Assembly: GCA_024516035.1 (NCBI GenBank)
Contig: CM044958.1
Location: forward strand, 26,183,517 to 26,247,516
Length of the DNA stretch: 64,000 nucleotides
From: Bactericera cockerelli
Lineage: Eukaryota; Arthropoda; Insecta; Hemiptera; Triozidae
Reading direction: 5' to 3'
Below the pieces are notes generated by a model. That model was not told the origin of the DNA. It made no database searches and worked only from the letters and a program-made list of their open reading frames with translations. Positions within the stretch are counted from its first letter, which is position 1. The number at the start of each line of letters is the position of its first letter. Positions 48,681-59,048 of this stretch are shown here, piece by piece. A program made the translations under genes and the position numbers.

Positions 48681-49681
48681 ATACATAACAATATTAAACC
48701 TGTTATGCCCAAGGAGTGAAAAAGACAAGATTTTTTTTTCTTCTAAAATGTTGGTTATATTAGGTTCAAAAATGTAAAAAAATCTCTAGTACCCAATGTT
48801 ACATAATATGTATGTGTAACATGAATGTCATAAATGTTTGGGGACCTTTCTAAGTGGGAAATGTAGAAGTTTCATAGAAAACTTTGTAAAAGCCCCTACA
48901 CTACCTAATACCTATTCCTAATTAGGAATGTAAGGTACATAGGAAGTGAAAGGCTTCCCTCCCTATCCAATTCTCTCTAGTAAATATTTCTTCCACTGGC
49001 CGCTAAAAAGTTTATTATACAAAGTACGAGATAAAGTGAAGCTTTCATGTGTTGCAAACACCACGCAGGAATCACAGAATTCTAGTTAGCTCTGTAGTTA
49101 AGGCGGCACTGTGTGAAACTATAAAAACCAGTAGAACGCGGGTTCGAATTGGGACATTTGATTTTTTTTTTAACAAAATACTCTTTACTTATTTTAGTTT
49201 TACATAATTTACATTAAATTTAGTGAGTTTATGAGGTACTATTAACCTTTTTGTTGTGGGTTGTGTTGTACCTCAGTTATAATATAAAATAAAAAATTAA
49301 CAGTTAAAAAAATAAAATATTTTTACACATTTATTACTTGAACAACACAAAAAGCTTCGTTCTCAGTATTCTTTCACAGAAATTAATTGTAAAAATACAT
49401 AGTTATCCTCCTATTTGGGATTTTTTACCACATAATACTTCATCTTGGGCATACTGCTGGAATAATGGGACTTAAAAGTCCTAATTATTATATCTGACAT
49501 AAATTAAGGAAATATGTTCAGTGTGTACCTACCCACTATTTGAACCAGTTGAGGGGCCCATCTGGATAAAATGAATGGCACCACACAGTATCCTTGTAAA
49601 AGTCTGTGACAAAGGGCCAATTTATGAAACGGGATTAATTTTAGAATAACCCGGACTATCTCTCTAATCGTTCTTCGACTT
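48681..49681. other. Intergenic with element scraps
   Basis: A degenerate tRNA-like stretch lies at about 49085-49155 (CTCTGTAGTTAAGGCGG, CGGGTTCGAATTGGG). A Harbinger-like end AGGGCCAATTTATGAAACGG starts near 49611. No gene. Confidence 0.4.
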
Positions 49682-50230
49682 GAGGGAGGGAGCGAAGCAA
49701 CCTCACTAAGGGGTTCTGTTTTAACTTGCAAACTGGACGATTTGGCTTTCGTTTGTCTGTCTCATAAATAAGGCGAGATCATTATTATAATAATAAACTG
49801 CTATCATTATTATAATAATAATGATAGCGCAATTAGCAAAATTAGCACAATTCTTGTAGTTGTAGGAAAAAAAGTACAAAAAGTACATGAAGGAAATCGG
49901 ACTATAAATAAATATAAATTGGGGCACGATAAGGACAAGCTTTGAAAAAAGAACCATCAAAATCGTTTGAGTTAAGTTGGAGAAAACCAAACTTTAAAAA
50001 CGTCATTTTTTTCATCATTTTCTGATTTTTCTTTCACGTTGACCGCTCAATAGCCAAAACTACTAGACCAATTTTCACAAACGATGGCAATTTTTTTTCT
50101 CGTGAGTGGTGGTAGGTGTGCTTTTTTATTGTTCTATTATCCAAGAGGCACATTTGGCCCTTAATTGGGAAAAGGATCATTTTCAGAGCTCAGAACAAAG
50201 TTGGTGTATAGATATTCAGTATCTAGTATA
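49682..50230 (+). repeat. Dispersed repeat joining two segments seen elsewhere
   Basis: The first 80 bp (GGAGGGAGCGAAGCAACCTC, TTCTGTTTTAA, ACGATTTGGCTTTCG) match 1853-1945. The rest from about 49830 matches 47900-48290. In between is a local ATCATTATTATAATAATA duplication (49779 and 49803) that forms a near-palindrome. This copy suggests the two other loci are parts of one larger family. Confidence 0.7.
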
Positions 50231-50479
50231 TTATCACTCTCCCAGATGAGTCAAAAGTCGCATATCTACTTTTTAGGTGAAAGAATAATTTGTAGAAGGA
50301 TACTGTGCTTAGGTATGAATATCAAACTAAAATCTTTATCTTCACATTCAAATTGTTTCATTTATCAACACTTGTTCCTTTAAAGTCATTATTAATTTAA
50401 TATGTTAAATAGTTTTATATTGAAACAACATGTATCATACACCCCACACCTATGCAGGGCCACTACAAAAAGTTATAAG

Positions 50480-51421
50480 ATCCCCCAAAAAATATCACTT
50501 CGTGACATAAAAAAGTCCCGCCAAGTCGTTCCCCAAAAATATTTCAGTTCCCAAATTCATCCCTCCCTTCCCAAAAAAATATATTAGTATTTGTGACCCC
50601 AAAAAATTATTGAAATCAATTTATGGCCCCGCCTTTTCTTCATTCACCTAAGTGCAACAGTATACTTATTAATAGCCTCCCCTCTCTCTTTCTTCTAATG
50701 TCCTCTTTCTTTTGTTCCTTGTTGCATGTTGGAATGTTTCCTTTACAAACTCAGAACTTAAGTCTTATTTCCTTGCTCCTTTCACCGACTTGGGCTCTTG
50801 GCGGAGTACCACCAAGCAGGTCCGTTCTTAGCCAAAGGAAGTGATGTCTTGGTTTTTTTCTAAGATTATATATAAATGTAGACATATGTAAATATGTGAT
50901 CTGATGGTCCAATTTTCGTTGGTGGCAGATATTTTGCGACTTAGATACAGATAATGCATCCTTGGGTCGCGGTCGGCTAGACTTCTCATTTCCTGTTCTC
51001 CATAAGAACCACTATGTTAAATTATCTCTTTTAAATTCTTTAAAAATAGCACTGTCTATTAGATTCATATATTTATCATTCCCAGTTAGTGGTACTCCGC
51101 CAAGAGCCCAAGTCGGTGAAAGGAGCAAGGAAATAAGACTTAAGTTCTGAGTTTGTAAAGGAAACATTCCAACATGCAACAAGGAACAAAAGAAAGAGGA
51201 CATTAGAAGAAAGAGAGAGGGGAGGCTATTAATAAGTATACTGTTGCACTTAGGTGAATGAAGAAAAGGCGGGGCCATAAATTGATTTCAATAATTTTTT
51301 GGGGTCACAAATACTAATATATTTTTTTGGGAAGGGAGGGATGAATTTGGGAACTGAAATATTTTTGGGGAACGACTTGGCGGGACTTTTTTATGTCACG
51401 AAGTGATATTTTTTGGGGGAT
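50480..51421. mobile_element. 942-bp palindrome with near-identical arms
   Basis: Arms 50480-50812 and 51089-51421 (333 bp each) are inverted copies. They begin ATCCCCCAAAAAATATCACT and meet at GCGGAGTACCAC and its reverse complement, around a loop of about 276 bp. A frame of more than 60 codons translates identically from both arms (50623-50844 plus and 51012-51278 minus), showing the arms have hardly diverged. The peptide is not recognisable. No transposase and no clear target duplication. Confidence 0.85.
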
Positions 51422-51456
51422 ATTATGTACCTTCTTGAAAGTATGTAGTATCAAAT

Positions 51457-51739
51457 AAACAGCATTTTTTTAGCCAGCGTCGATGGCATGTTGAATACAC
51501 CGGTTCCCTTCAGAACACCGAAGTTAAGCGACATCCAGCGAGGTTAAGACTTGGATGGGTGACCATTCAAATTCTAATTCTCGTGACGCTGGCTTTTCCT
51601 GGCCCCACTCAGGCTGGATGAGGTCAATGTGAGTAGCAGGTTTGTGAGTTTCCTGCGAATGGAGGGTAAAACCCCCGTCGTGATATGACCATGGCAGTTG
51701 AAAGCGACGTTAAACCCCACTTAAAAAAAACAGCATTTT
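51457..51739 (+). mobile_element. Full-length 5S-rRNA-derived SINE with target duplication
   Basis: AAACAGCATTTT at 51457-51468 and 51728-51739 flanks the element. Its head is close to 5S rRNA: GCATGTTGAATACACCGGTT, ACACCGAAGTTAAGCGACAT and GACTTGGATGGGTGACC, the last being the conserved internal-promoter region of 5S genes. The body continues CCCCACTCAGGCTGGATGAG, GAGTTTCCTGCGAATGG and GTAAAACCCCCGTC, with tail AAGCGACGTTAAACCCCACT and a short A run. It is the reference copy for the eight or so fragments in this window. Confidence 0.93.
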
Positions 51740-51764
51740 CCTCTCTATAAAGATAAAGAGCTAG

Positions 51765-52066
51765 TTATTTGTGTTATTATGTCACAATTTTTAGTGGGTA
51801 GCATCGACATTACGAGAATCAATGCTTATGGATCATAATATCTCCAACTAACCATCATATTCCAATATCTATCTCGTAATGCCGTCACTGGTCGTTGCCG
51901 ACTCTACAACTACCCCAATAATGACAATTTTATTATTGTCCCCGCGAGGATAGGTTAGGCCCCAACATCCAAAGTACGGAGCCGAAAAAATCCAACCCCG
52001 CCGGGATTCGAACCCAGGTCACCTGGAGTGCAAGACGAGTATGCTACCGCTAGGCCAAGGTGACTA
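51765..52066 (-). mobile_element. tRNA-derived SINE family A, full copy
   Basis: In reverse complement: head CCTTGGCCTAGCGGTAGCAT and GGGTTCGAATCCCGGCGGGG, body GACCAGTGACGGCATTACGA and a tail with GCTACCCACTAAAAATTGTG. It sits only about 25 bp from the 5S SINE in opposite orientation. The head differs from the plus copies (GCCTAGCGGTAG rather than GAGTTAGCGCGC), hinting at a subfamily shared with 27272-27378. Confidence 0.85.
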
Positions 52067-53623
52067 TTATTTTCTTATTTATGAGGTCCGACATTTCTTA
52101 CTGCGAATTACTTTCAGTCCATTCAACGCTTTAATTTCTTTTCAAAATCTTATAATCTGTAAAATCAGTAGGTAAAACTTTGGTCATAGGATTTAGGACT
52201 ATTGGGTGACTTTTTAACTGCAATTTTGTACCTCTTGCCTCTTGCACTTTGCCTTCATGATTTGTTATGAAAATACAGTAATTATACAATGCTTTTGGGC
52301 ATGAAAATCAGACACAATCTTAAATCTATTTCGATTTTAATGTATTTCCCAAATTGACCCTCAGCCTAATTTCACTGCACTAACAATTTCATGGTCTGAT
52401 CTCTGATTAATGAGTTTTGACACAGAACCACTTTTACTTGAGTAGGTTAGGTTAGGTACAGTAACTTCATATAAAAAATACACAATGTAGCATATATTAG
52501 TGTTTTGATCCAGACTGTTAAGTGAGGCACGTGGATTTTCTAGGATCCTGACTCATGGTTCAGCATAATCAGGAATCACGACACAGAATCACCGGGTGAC
52601 TTACTATTTGGTGTCCACAGAATAAACTGAGAGCACGTTCTACAGTACAGTTTTAGGTACTTCTCATATACCAACATAATGTACATATATCATATTGTAA
52701 AATAATCTCATTTGTTAGTTGCACTAGTTTTCTAGTTAATCTACTTTGTTTTGGATTGTGTTGTTCTGATTTGATCTCGGTATGAAGGAGAGTTTTTCTC
52801 TCCTTCTAGATACGAAATTAAAGAAAAATTCTAGATTGTACATTGTACATGTACATGACTACTTTTTTCGTGACTTGTGACACATCCGACAAAAAACCAT
52901 TCTTCTTAAAATTCTTATGTAAGTATATCTTGACCTTGATTCCAACAGGGCGTAGTTTTCCTGTAGGTATAATGATGCATATCCTATGATAGTCTATGTC
53001 ACAAAGGACTATGTACCTACATTAGAACATCATCCGTCTCACTCACATCTCAAACTCGAGAGTTTCATCATAGCATCACTACAAAATAAGCACCACATTA
53101 CCTCAGATCCTAACGGCTCCATGGGAGCAGATATTGCGATATCCAGGACATGTGAAATGAAGCGCGTCGTGTGGGAGATGGGAGACCAATGAGTTGTGAT
53201 GGAAGTATCAGTCTTTCTACTCATCAGCCTCAGTACGATCAGTGAACCTCACACAGCCTGGGTGGTGCGCCGAGCCAAGTCCACAAAATACTCAGTCCAA
53301 TGTCATTCGAATTCAAATTAGGAACCGATCCATTAAAATAATGTACGATGTACGAGGCTATAAAAAAACCACACTACGAGTATTTACTAGTTAAAGTCAT
53401 CTTAAGTTTTAGTATTTTGCAAATTAATATGTAGACCTGCAAGCCGAGATTCGGCAGTTTGAGTTTTGGTTGACAATTTTGCAACCATCCATACGGAAAA
53501 TTAATCTTCTACACAGCTTAATTTTATTGCTTCAAAATCGCCGCCGTGGCTCTGTGTGTTTTGTGACACAGAATGGTCTTCAGGCCTGCAAGAGAGGAGA
53601 GCCCCGGGCCACAAGGTACCCTT
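52067..53623. other. Intergenic, one SINE scrap
   Basis: A minus-strand 5S-SINE body fragment (CCTCACACAGCCTGGGTGG) lies at about 53246-53269. Otherwise no supported feature. Confidence 0.4.
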
Positions 53624-53784
53624 CTGTGGCGTAGCCAGGTGGGGGGGGGGGGGAGCTGGGGACAAAACCCGCCCCCCTCCCTCGAAATTTCCAAGAAACC
53701 CCAGCAAAGATGGAATATACGTTAGGCGAGATTTCTGAACACCCCTCAAAACCCCCCCGAAATGTAGGTCTAGCAATGCCACTG
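53624..53784. mobile_element. hAT-like MITE with 8-bp target duplication
   Basis: Ends CTGTGGCGTAGCCAGG and (reverse complement of the right end) CAGTGGCATTGCTAGAC are similar inverted repeats. The flanks GTACCCTT (53616-53623) and GGACCCTT (53785-53792) agree at 7 of 8 bases. The 161-bp interior carries a 14-G run at 53641-53654 and several C runs. TGGCGTAGCCAGG ends are widespread in animal hAT-type repeats. Overlapping ORFs on both strands are artefacts. Confidence 0.8.
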
Positions 53785-56700
53785 GGACCCTTGGGTATCA
53801 CAGTGGGTTTATGTAACAATAACGTAGTCTACGTTGAACGAGATTTGCAGACTTGTAGAGTGACTAATTTTTGGCCTTTCCATTTAGACTGGACTCTTTT
53901 TAGATGCCATTTGCAGGTCACGATTTTAGAATTGTTAGAATCTTAGCATAGGTAACACGATGTGGTCTTGCTCTAGAAGTCTAGACTACTCTAGCTAGAG
54001 TCTAGCTCTAGAACAATGAGTCATCATCACATTGGAACATAAATTTAAGCCACGAGATAGTCTCGTGCTCAAGATAGCTCTGTACTTCCTTATTGATCTG
54101 AAATGTTTTCAGAACAGTACTCTGGATCTGTAAGTCTGTACACGAAAGTTTACACATACAAAACAAGGAAAGAGCCCACTTTTAGGTGTAAATCTTTTAG
54201 TCCTTCCACCACCGTAAGCACTGAATATTGTGTATGCACATTCATTTTTATGTCTTTCTAAATACCTCCTATTATCACTTACAATTATAAATATACATAA
54301 TTATGTATGTGTATTTACAAAGTATTACAGGTTTATCTTCATTTGTATAAAGATGTATACTATACCAATTAGATCCAAAGAATCTGAAGATACATGTTAA
54401 TGACTCGATTTTCCACATTTATCCTAAAATTCCATATGTATTTAGAATAAATCTCTAGAACTAGAGGAATTTTAAAATTGTTTTTTTTTATTTTATTTAA
54501 ATTCTGTACAACGCCAACGTATACGAGTAACGAGTATTTGATAATGATGTATGTACGAGTAAATTTTACTTCTGTTACTATTTGGGTGGCTTTAGAATGA
54601 TGTTTTTCACACGTTATACTGTTACATTTTTAATACCTTGTTAATAATCCTAGAAGGAAACTGTAAACCATTGTCCGCCCTCCAAGGCAATTTAAGGAGG
54701 GACCAGAGGAAGATTCCTGACCACAGTGATAATGGCTTTCATGACATTCAACCATAAATCCAACTTAGGATTACCTGATCCCACAGATAGGTACTAGGGG
54801 TGCATGGGTAGAGAGCTTTAAGTGGAATCACAGGGATAGGGATCTCGGGTTATAGGAAGAGAAGTAAGTGGAAGGGGGTTTATTCCGTGTGTCATCTTGA
54901 TAACGAGTAGCAAATTTAAACTCACGCAAAGCAAGTACTGTCCGGAACTCCGGAAAAGTTTTACTGTTTTGAAATTTAACTATTCAAGTATTCACACACA
55001 ACGTTAAGGCAGGAATACCTATATCATGCAAGTATATTTTTTTGTAGGGATACCCGCAACCTGGAAAAATCTTTAATTGTATTAGATCAATTTGGTATAT
55101 CAGCAGCATTATAAACAGATTGGACCTGAACAGACATAGTACTGACACCTACACGGTTAACGATTATTTTTAAAGGTAAGTGAAAAGATTTGGCTGCGAG
55201 GCTATAGTGACTAGTATAATAGGACATACATACCTAGTTGGTTGTGCAGATTACTTTTCAATTTAGACCATTAAAATTCTTTAGTTATTGTAATAAAAAA
55301 ATATTGCAGCGTTTGAGATAGGTCCGTTACCTTGGCAACATCTTGTTGGTCAACAAAATATTGCCATCGGTGCTTTCCGCCATTCTATCGTTCCTACTTG
55401 TGTGTTTGCTCTGGTATCTGTCACGTCCGATGCCAAATGAAAACTGGAACGAGGAAAGTTCTTGTTTTGTTTCCGCCTCCCTCCTTCCAGCAAAGAAAAG
55501 GAGGTGTAATGAAACTTTAGTAACATGTGGAACTCTGCACGAAAGAAAGGACAGTGCCGTCGATAGAAGTTGGAATTTTGTTTTATGATGTGTGTCCTCC
55601 TCGATACGATAAATCTTGACTTTTTACAGGATATTATTATTGTCCTCATATTTTCTTCGATTTCGATGTTCGTTCTTTCATAATATGAAACCAACTTTCG
55701 TCGTAGAACCGGACAATAGTTTTTGAAGTGAGAGACGCTTGCATATTATTTATAGATAGTTAGCAGCGACTCGGGTGAGTAGTGACACTAGTGACAGTCT
55801 GATACTCTAGTTATTTGTAATGACGCCTCAGTATACATACGTATGCTGTTGATTGACCTTTGTCATATAAAGTGACGCACCTGTGCTGTGCGTTTTATTA
55901 TAATGTGTTTCGTATGAGTAATTGCATCAGGATTGGTGAAGTGTTAAAGTGACCCTCTCATTCTACTAATAATATGTATTTATAATATGAAATCAACTGA
56001 AGAAAGTCCTTGGCGATAGAGACGACCATAATTTTTGGGCTGTCGAAATTTTCCTTAGGTATTTAAAATGATTTAAAATGGGTTCGAGTTTTTGTACATC
56101 TATTTTGGTGAGTGGTAGGTATTATATTCCTTTGGATGCCCGTGATTCTTATGTTAACAGAGTGCGGATATGACGAAATACCTATTGAGTATTAGGTGAT
56201 TCACTTTGCTGGTTTTATTAAAATTAAACCTCAAGCTTCAGTTATAAATTATCACCTAGCATGATAGGTATGACTGATAATTTTAAGCAAAATGTAAATA
56301 AGTCCACTGTACAGCCATTTCTTACTGGGACCCTCGTAGATTAATAGATTTATCATAAGATTTCCCCTATGTTGCTACCAAGGATAACGCCATCGACGAA
56401 GTAAAATATTGACGAGAAAAAAAAAACCCAAGATAAAGACACCGCATTATCTCACTAATCACATCATCCTGGCCCCGTCGCGGCTGGGGTGTGAAGGAGG
56501 TAATTCAATTTGCACTCCCAGTCGGTCTGATATAAAAGAGAGTTAATTTTCAGTTCCAAACATCGCCGGAGCAGTGGAAAAACATTAGATTAAAACGTTT
56601 ATCTGATTAAAAATCCTAACCCGACTGCTAGCTGCTGAAAAGGCGCGACCTGGAAAATTAACAGGGTGACTACTCACTACTCACTCGCGAAGCAACAATC

Positions 56701-58025
56701 CACTTGTACTTTTACTCATTTGAACATATAATGTAATTTACATTATGTTTATGTTTAATAAATTATAATAAAAATACTTCCGATATCTGATATTAGATGT
56801 TCTCGGAAGTAATAATGAAGCAGAACTGCTTGCTCTAGGGAGTCTAGGGTGTAAAATCATAGAGGTATCTAATAAATATTAAACACCATGAATTATGTAC
56901 AAAATAGTAGTAACTATGAACAATATGAACATGCAGTATAATTATGTTTTATCGTATACCTAATTCGTCTTCAGATAAAAAAAAAATTATTGTTGCATAA
57001 TTATTTGCTTGGACTCAATCCGAAATTTCCATATCAATCTTGATTTTTGCTAGAAGAACAATACACTAAATTAAAAAAAAACTCTACCATAGTTTGAGAA
57101 GTTTGAGCTCAAATGTGTATTAGCTACTGAATTGTTAATGAGGTTATATTTTGCCAAAAAAGTACACCCATCATTATATTGGGCTTCAGTGAACTAACAA
57201 CCTGTCAGGCACAATAAAATTATTGAGTTTCAATGGTATTCCATTTAGGATGGTTATGTTGTGATAGCGATCCCGGTGATGACTTAATCATTTGCAACAT
57301 GCTCACGATTAATTATTATGATATTCATTTAGAAATACTGCACAGTTATAATATTATGGTGACAGTAAAGAACAAGATGTGACTCATGTTATGGTTCTAA
57401 AATTGGTTAGTGTTATTCTATTATGAATTTTTTTAATGAAAAGTGTTTTCTTGTGAAAAGCTGATCTTTGACACAGATATTACTACATTTGGAATCGTAT
57501 CCTTTTATTTCAGGCAGTAAACTCACTCATATTTATACCGGGTGAGATTAGTGTGGTGAGCAGCTGAAACATGGGACCGACAAATCTCACAAATCCAGGG
57601 TAGATAAAAAATCGTCTCCCAAACGTATCATTATCATTATTGTTAAAAGCAGCAGTAAAATTGAAGAGAAAAGTAAACCCTGTATTTTATGTGTGTGTAC
57701 TTCCAGCATTACACCCATGCAACTTTTAAAGTTATAAATGAACTTTCTTCTAAGAAAATCTTTTTCCTGCGAGCAAAAATAAACGAAACACATTTGAATT
57801 TTTTCTATATCTTGGCTATGAGCCAAAAGAAATGTAACTATTCCTCTCCACTACTAGAAGGTTCCCCGCAACCATTTCTCTCTCGTAATTTGACAATGCC
57901 AATAGAGTTCGATGAAGCGTAAGGAGGTGTCCGAATATAGTCGCCAATATTTTTATGTTTGACTTATTTATCTGAGGAGGATAGTCAAGTAAGTACCTAG
58001 GTGCACTAGCAATATGTACTACTGG
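53785..58025. other. Intergenic, no gene recognised
   Basis: Includes a CTAG-rich palindromic patch at 53971-54013 (around CTCTAGCTAGAG). Overlapping ORFs of 62-114 codons at 55332-55694 occupy both strands. The plus 81-codon frame has a hydrophobic run (ILPSVLSAILSFLLVCLLWYL-like) but no family match, so it is not called. Confidence 0.35.
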
Positions 58026-58190
58026 GTACTGGGTGTCCCGCGAGTAGATGCAAATATTTTAAGTGTAGGTTCAGCGCCCCAAGGACTATCAACAAAGCAG
58101 AAGTTGCAGTGGGGCTTCTTGCTACGTTAAAGCTATGGGCAAACCCTTTTTTTTCCCACAGGTCCAGCTTGCTTGGATTACAGTACGTTT
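58026..58190 (+). repeat. ACAGGGTG-family end, isolated copy
   Basis: GGGTGTCCCGCGAGTAGATG, GCAAATATTTTAAGTGTAGG and TTTTTTTTCCCACAGGTCC parallel 42187-42330. Only this end is present and no mirror arm was found. Confidence 0.7.
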
Positions 58191-58806
58191 TTGACGAAAA
58201 GAGACATGGCCATTAGGTACTAAACTTGTGAGGCAAGTTAAGAATATTTACTTTGAAATAGAATATGAATCCAGAACTAGGAAGCTGAAATAAAAGTGCA
58301 ATGAGAAAGGATTGTATGCAATTCCGCACAAGGTGCCATCTACCGCCTAACAATCTTTGCAACGACCAAGTGGTGGGCCTGAGCTAGTCATTCCACAACT
58401 CAACACTTCATTTACATCTAGTAAACTTCTCACTTTTATGTTTATACTAACTACTATACTAATAAATAATTTATACAATACTAATTGGACGTGTGTTTTT
58501 TTGTTTCAGGTGAGTTAATAGAAATTCAGCAATGGGTAAGTAGTTAGTCAGATCCATGACTCTTGAACAGTGGACCGCGGGTGTATAGTTGTATATCCTG
58601 CCTACAGACGTGACCCGTGCTAAGGAGCTGCGGAACTGCAGCACCCTCAGAGCCCCAGACGAAAAAGAAAAAGAGAGGATTTTCTCAAGTCCTAGCTCCG
58701 TACACAATGAAAATTATCACATATTTCTAGAATAATTAATGCATAATTATACTGATTGTCATGGTGAACAAACTCAAACTCTTTAGATACTGAAAGAATG
58801 ACTCTA
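58191..58806. other. Intergenic, nothing recognised
   Basis: The 78-codon minus ORF at 58471-58707 has no recognisable motif. Confidence 0.35.
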
Positions 58807-59048
58807 TCTTAATATATAAATGTCAAAGTCACTGACTGACTGACCACTGACTGACTGATCATCGCTTTACAGCCCAAACCGTAATACCTAGGAAGCTGAA
58901 ATTTGGTAGGTAGCTTTGTCTTATAGTCCAGATGTGCAATAAGACGGGATTTTTCTAAATTCCTACTACAACACCTGCCACTGGCGAAAAAGGATTTTTT
59001 GCTTTCACGGCCATGCCTCGGCCCGCAAAGCGGGCGACAGCCCGCTTG
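58807..59048 (+). mobile_element. Non-autonomous Helitron-like element, copy 2
   Basis: Starts TCTTAATATATAAATG after an A and ends AGCCCGCTTG before a T. The terminal hairpin is GCGGGC-GACA-GCCCGC; an additional hairpin GCCCGC/GCGGGC lies just upstream. The interior matches 858-1076 over most of its length. The last four bases are CTTG rather than CTRR, a small departure. Confidence 0.75.

Noticed and set aside
50623..51278. Identical ORFs of 73 and 88 codons on opposite strands
   Set aside because: They are copies of the palindrome arms. Identity reflects the arms, not coding constraint.
51469..51590. Genuine 5S rRNA gene
   Set aside because: The 5S-like part is diverged and is followed by a SINE body, tail and target duplication.
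53501..53819. ORFs of 60-93 codons on both strands
   Set aside because: They are produced by the G/C runs of the hAT MITE at 53624-53784.
55332..55694. Overlapping ORFs of 62, 81 and 114 codons, one with a hydrophobic stretch
   Set aside because: Frames overlap on both strands, show no recognised motif and no splice evidence. They are compatible with chance.
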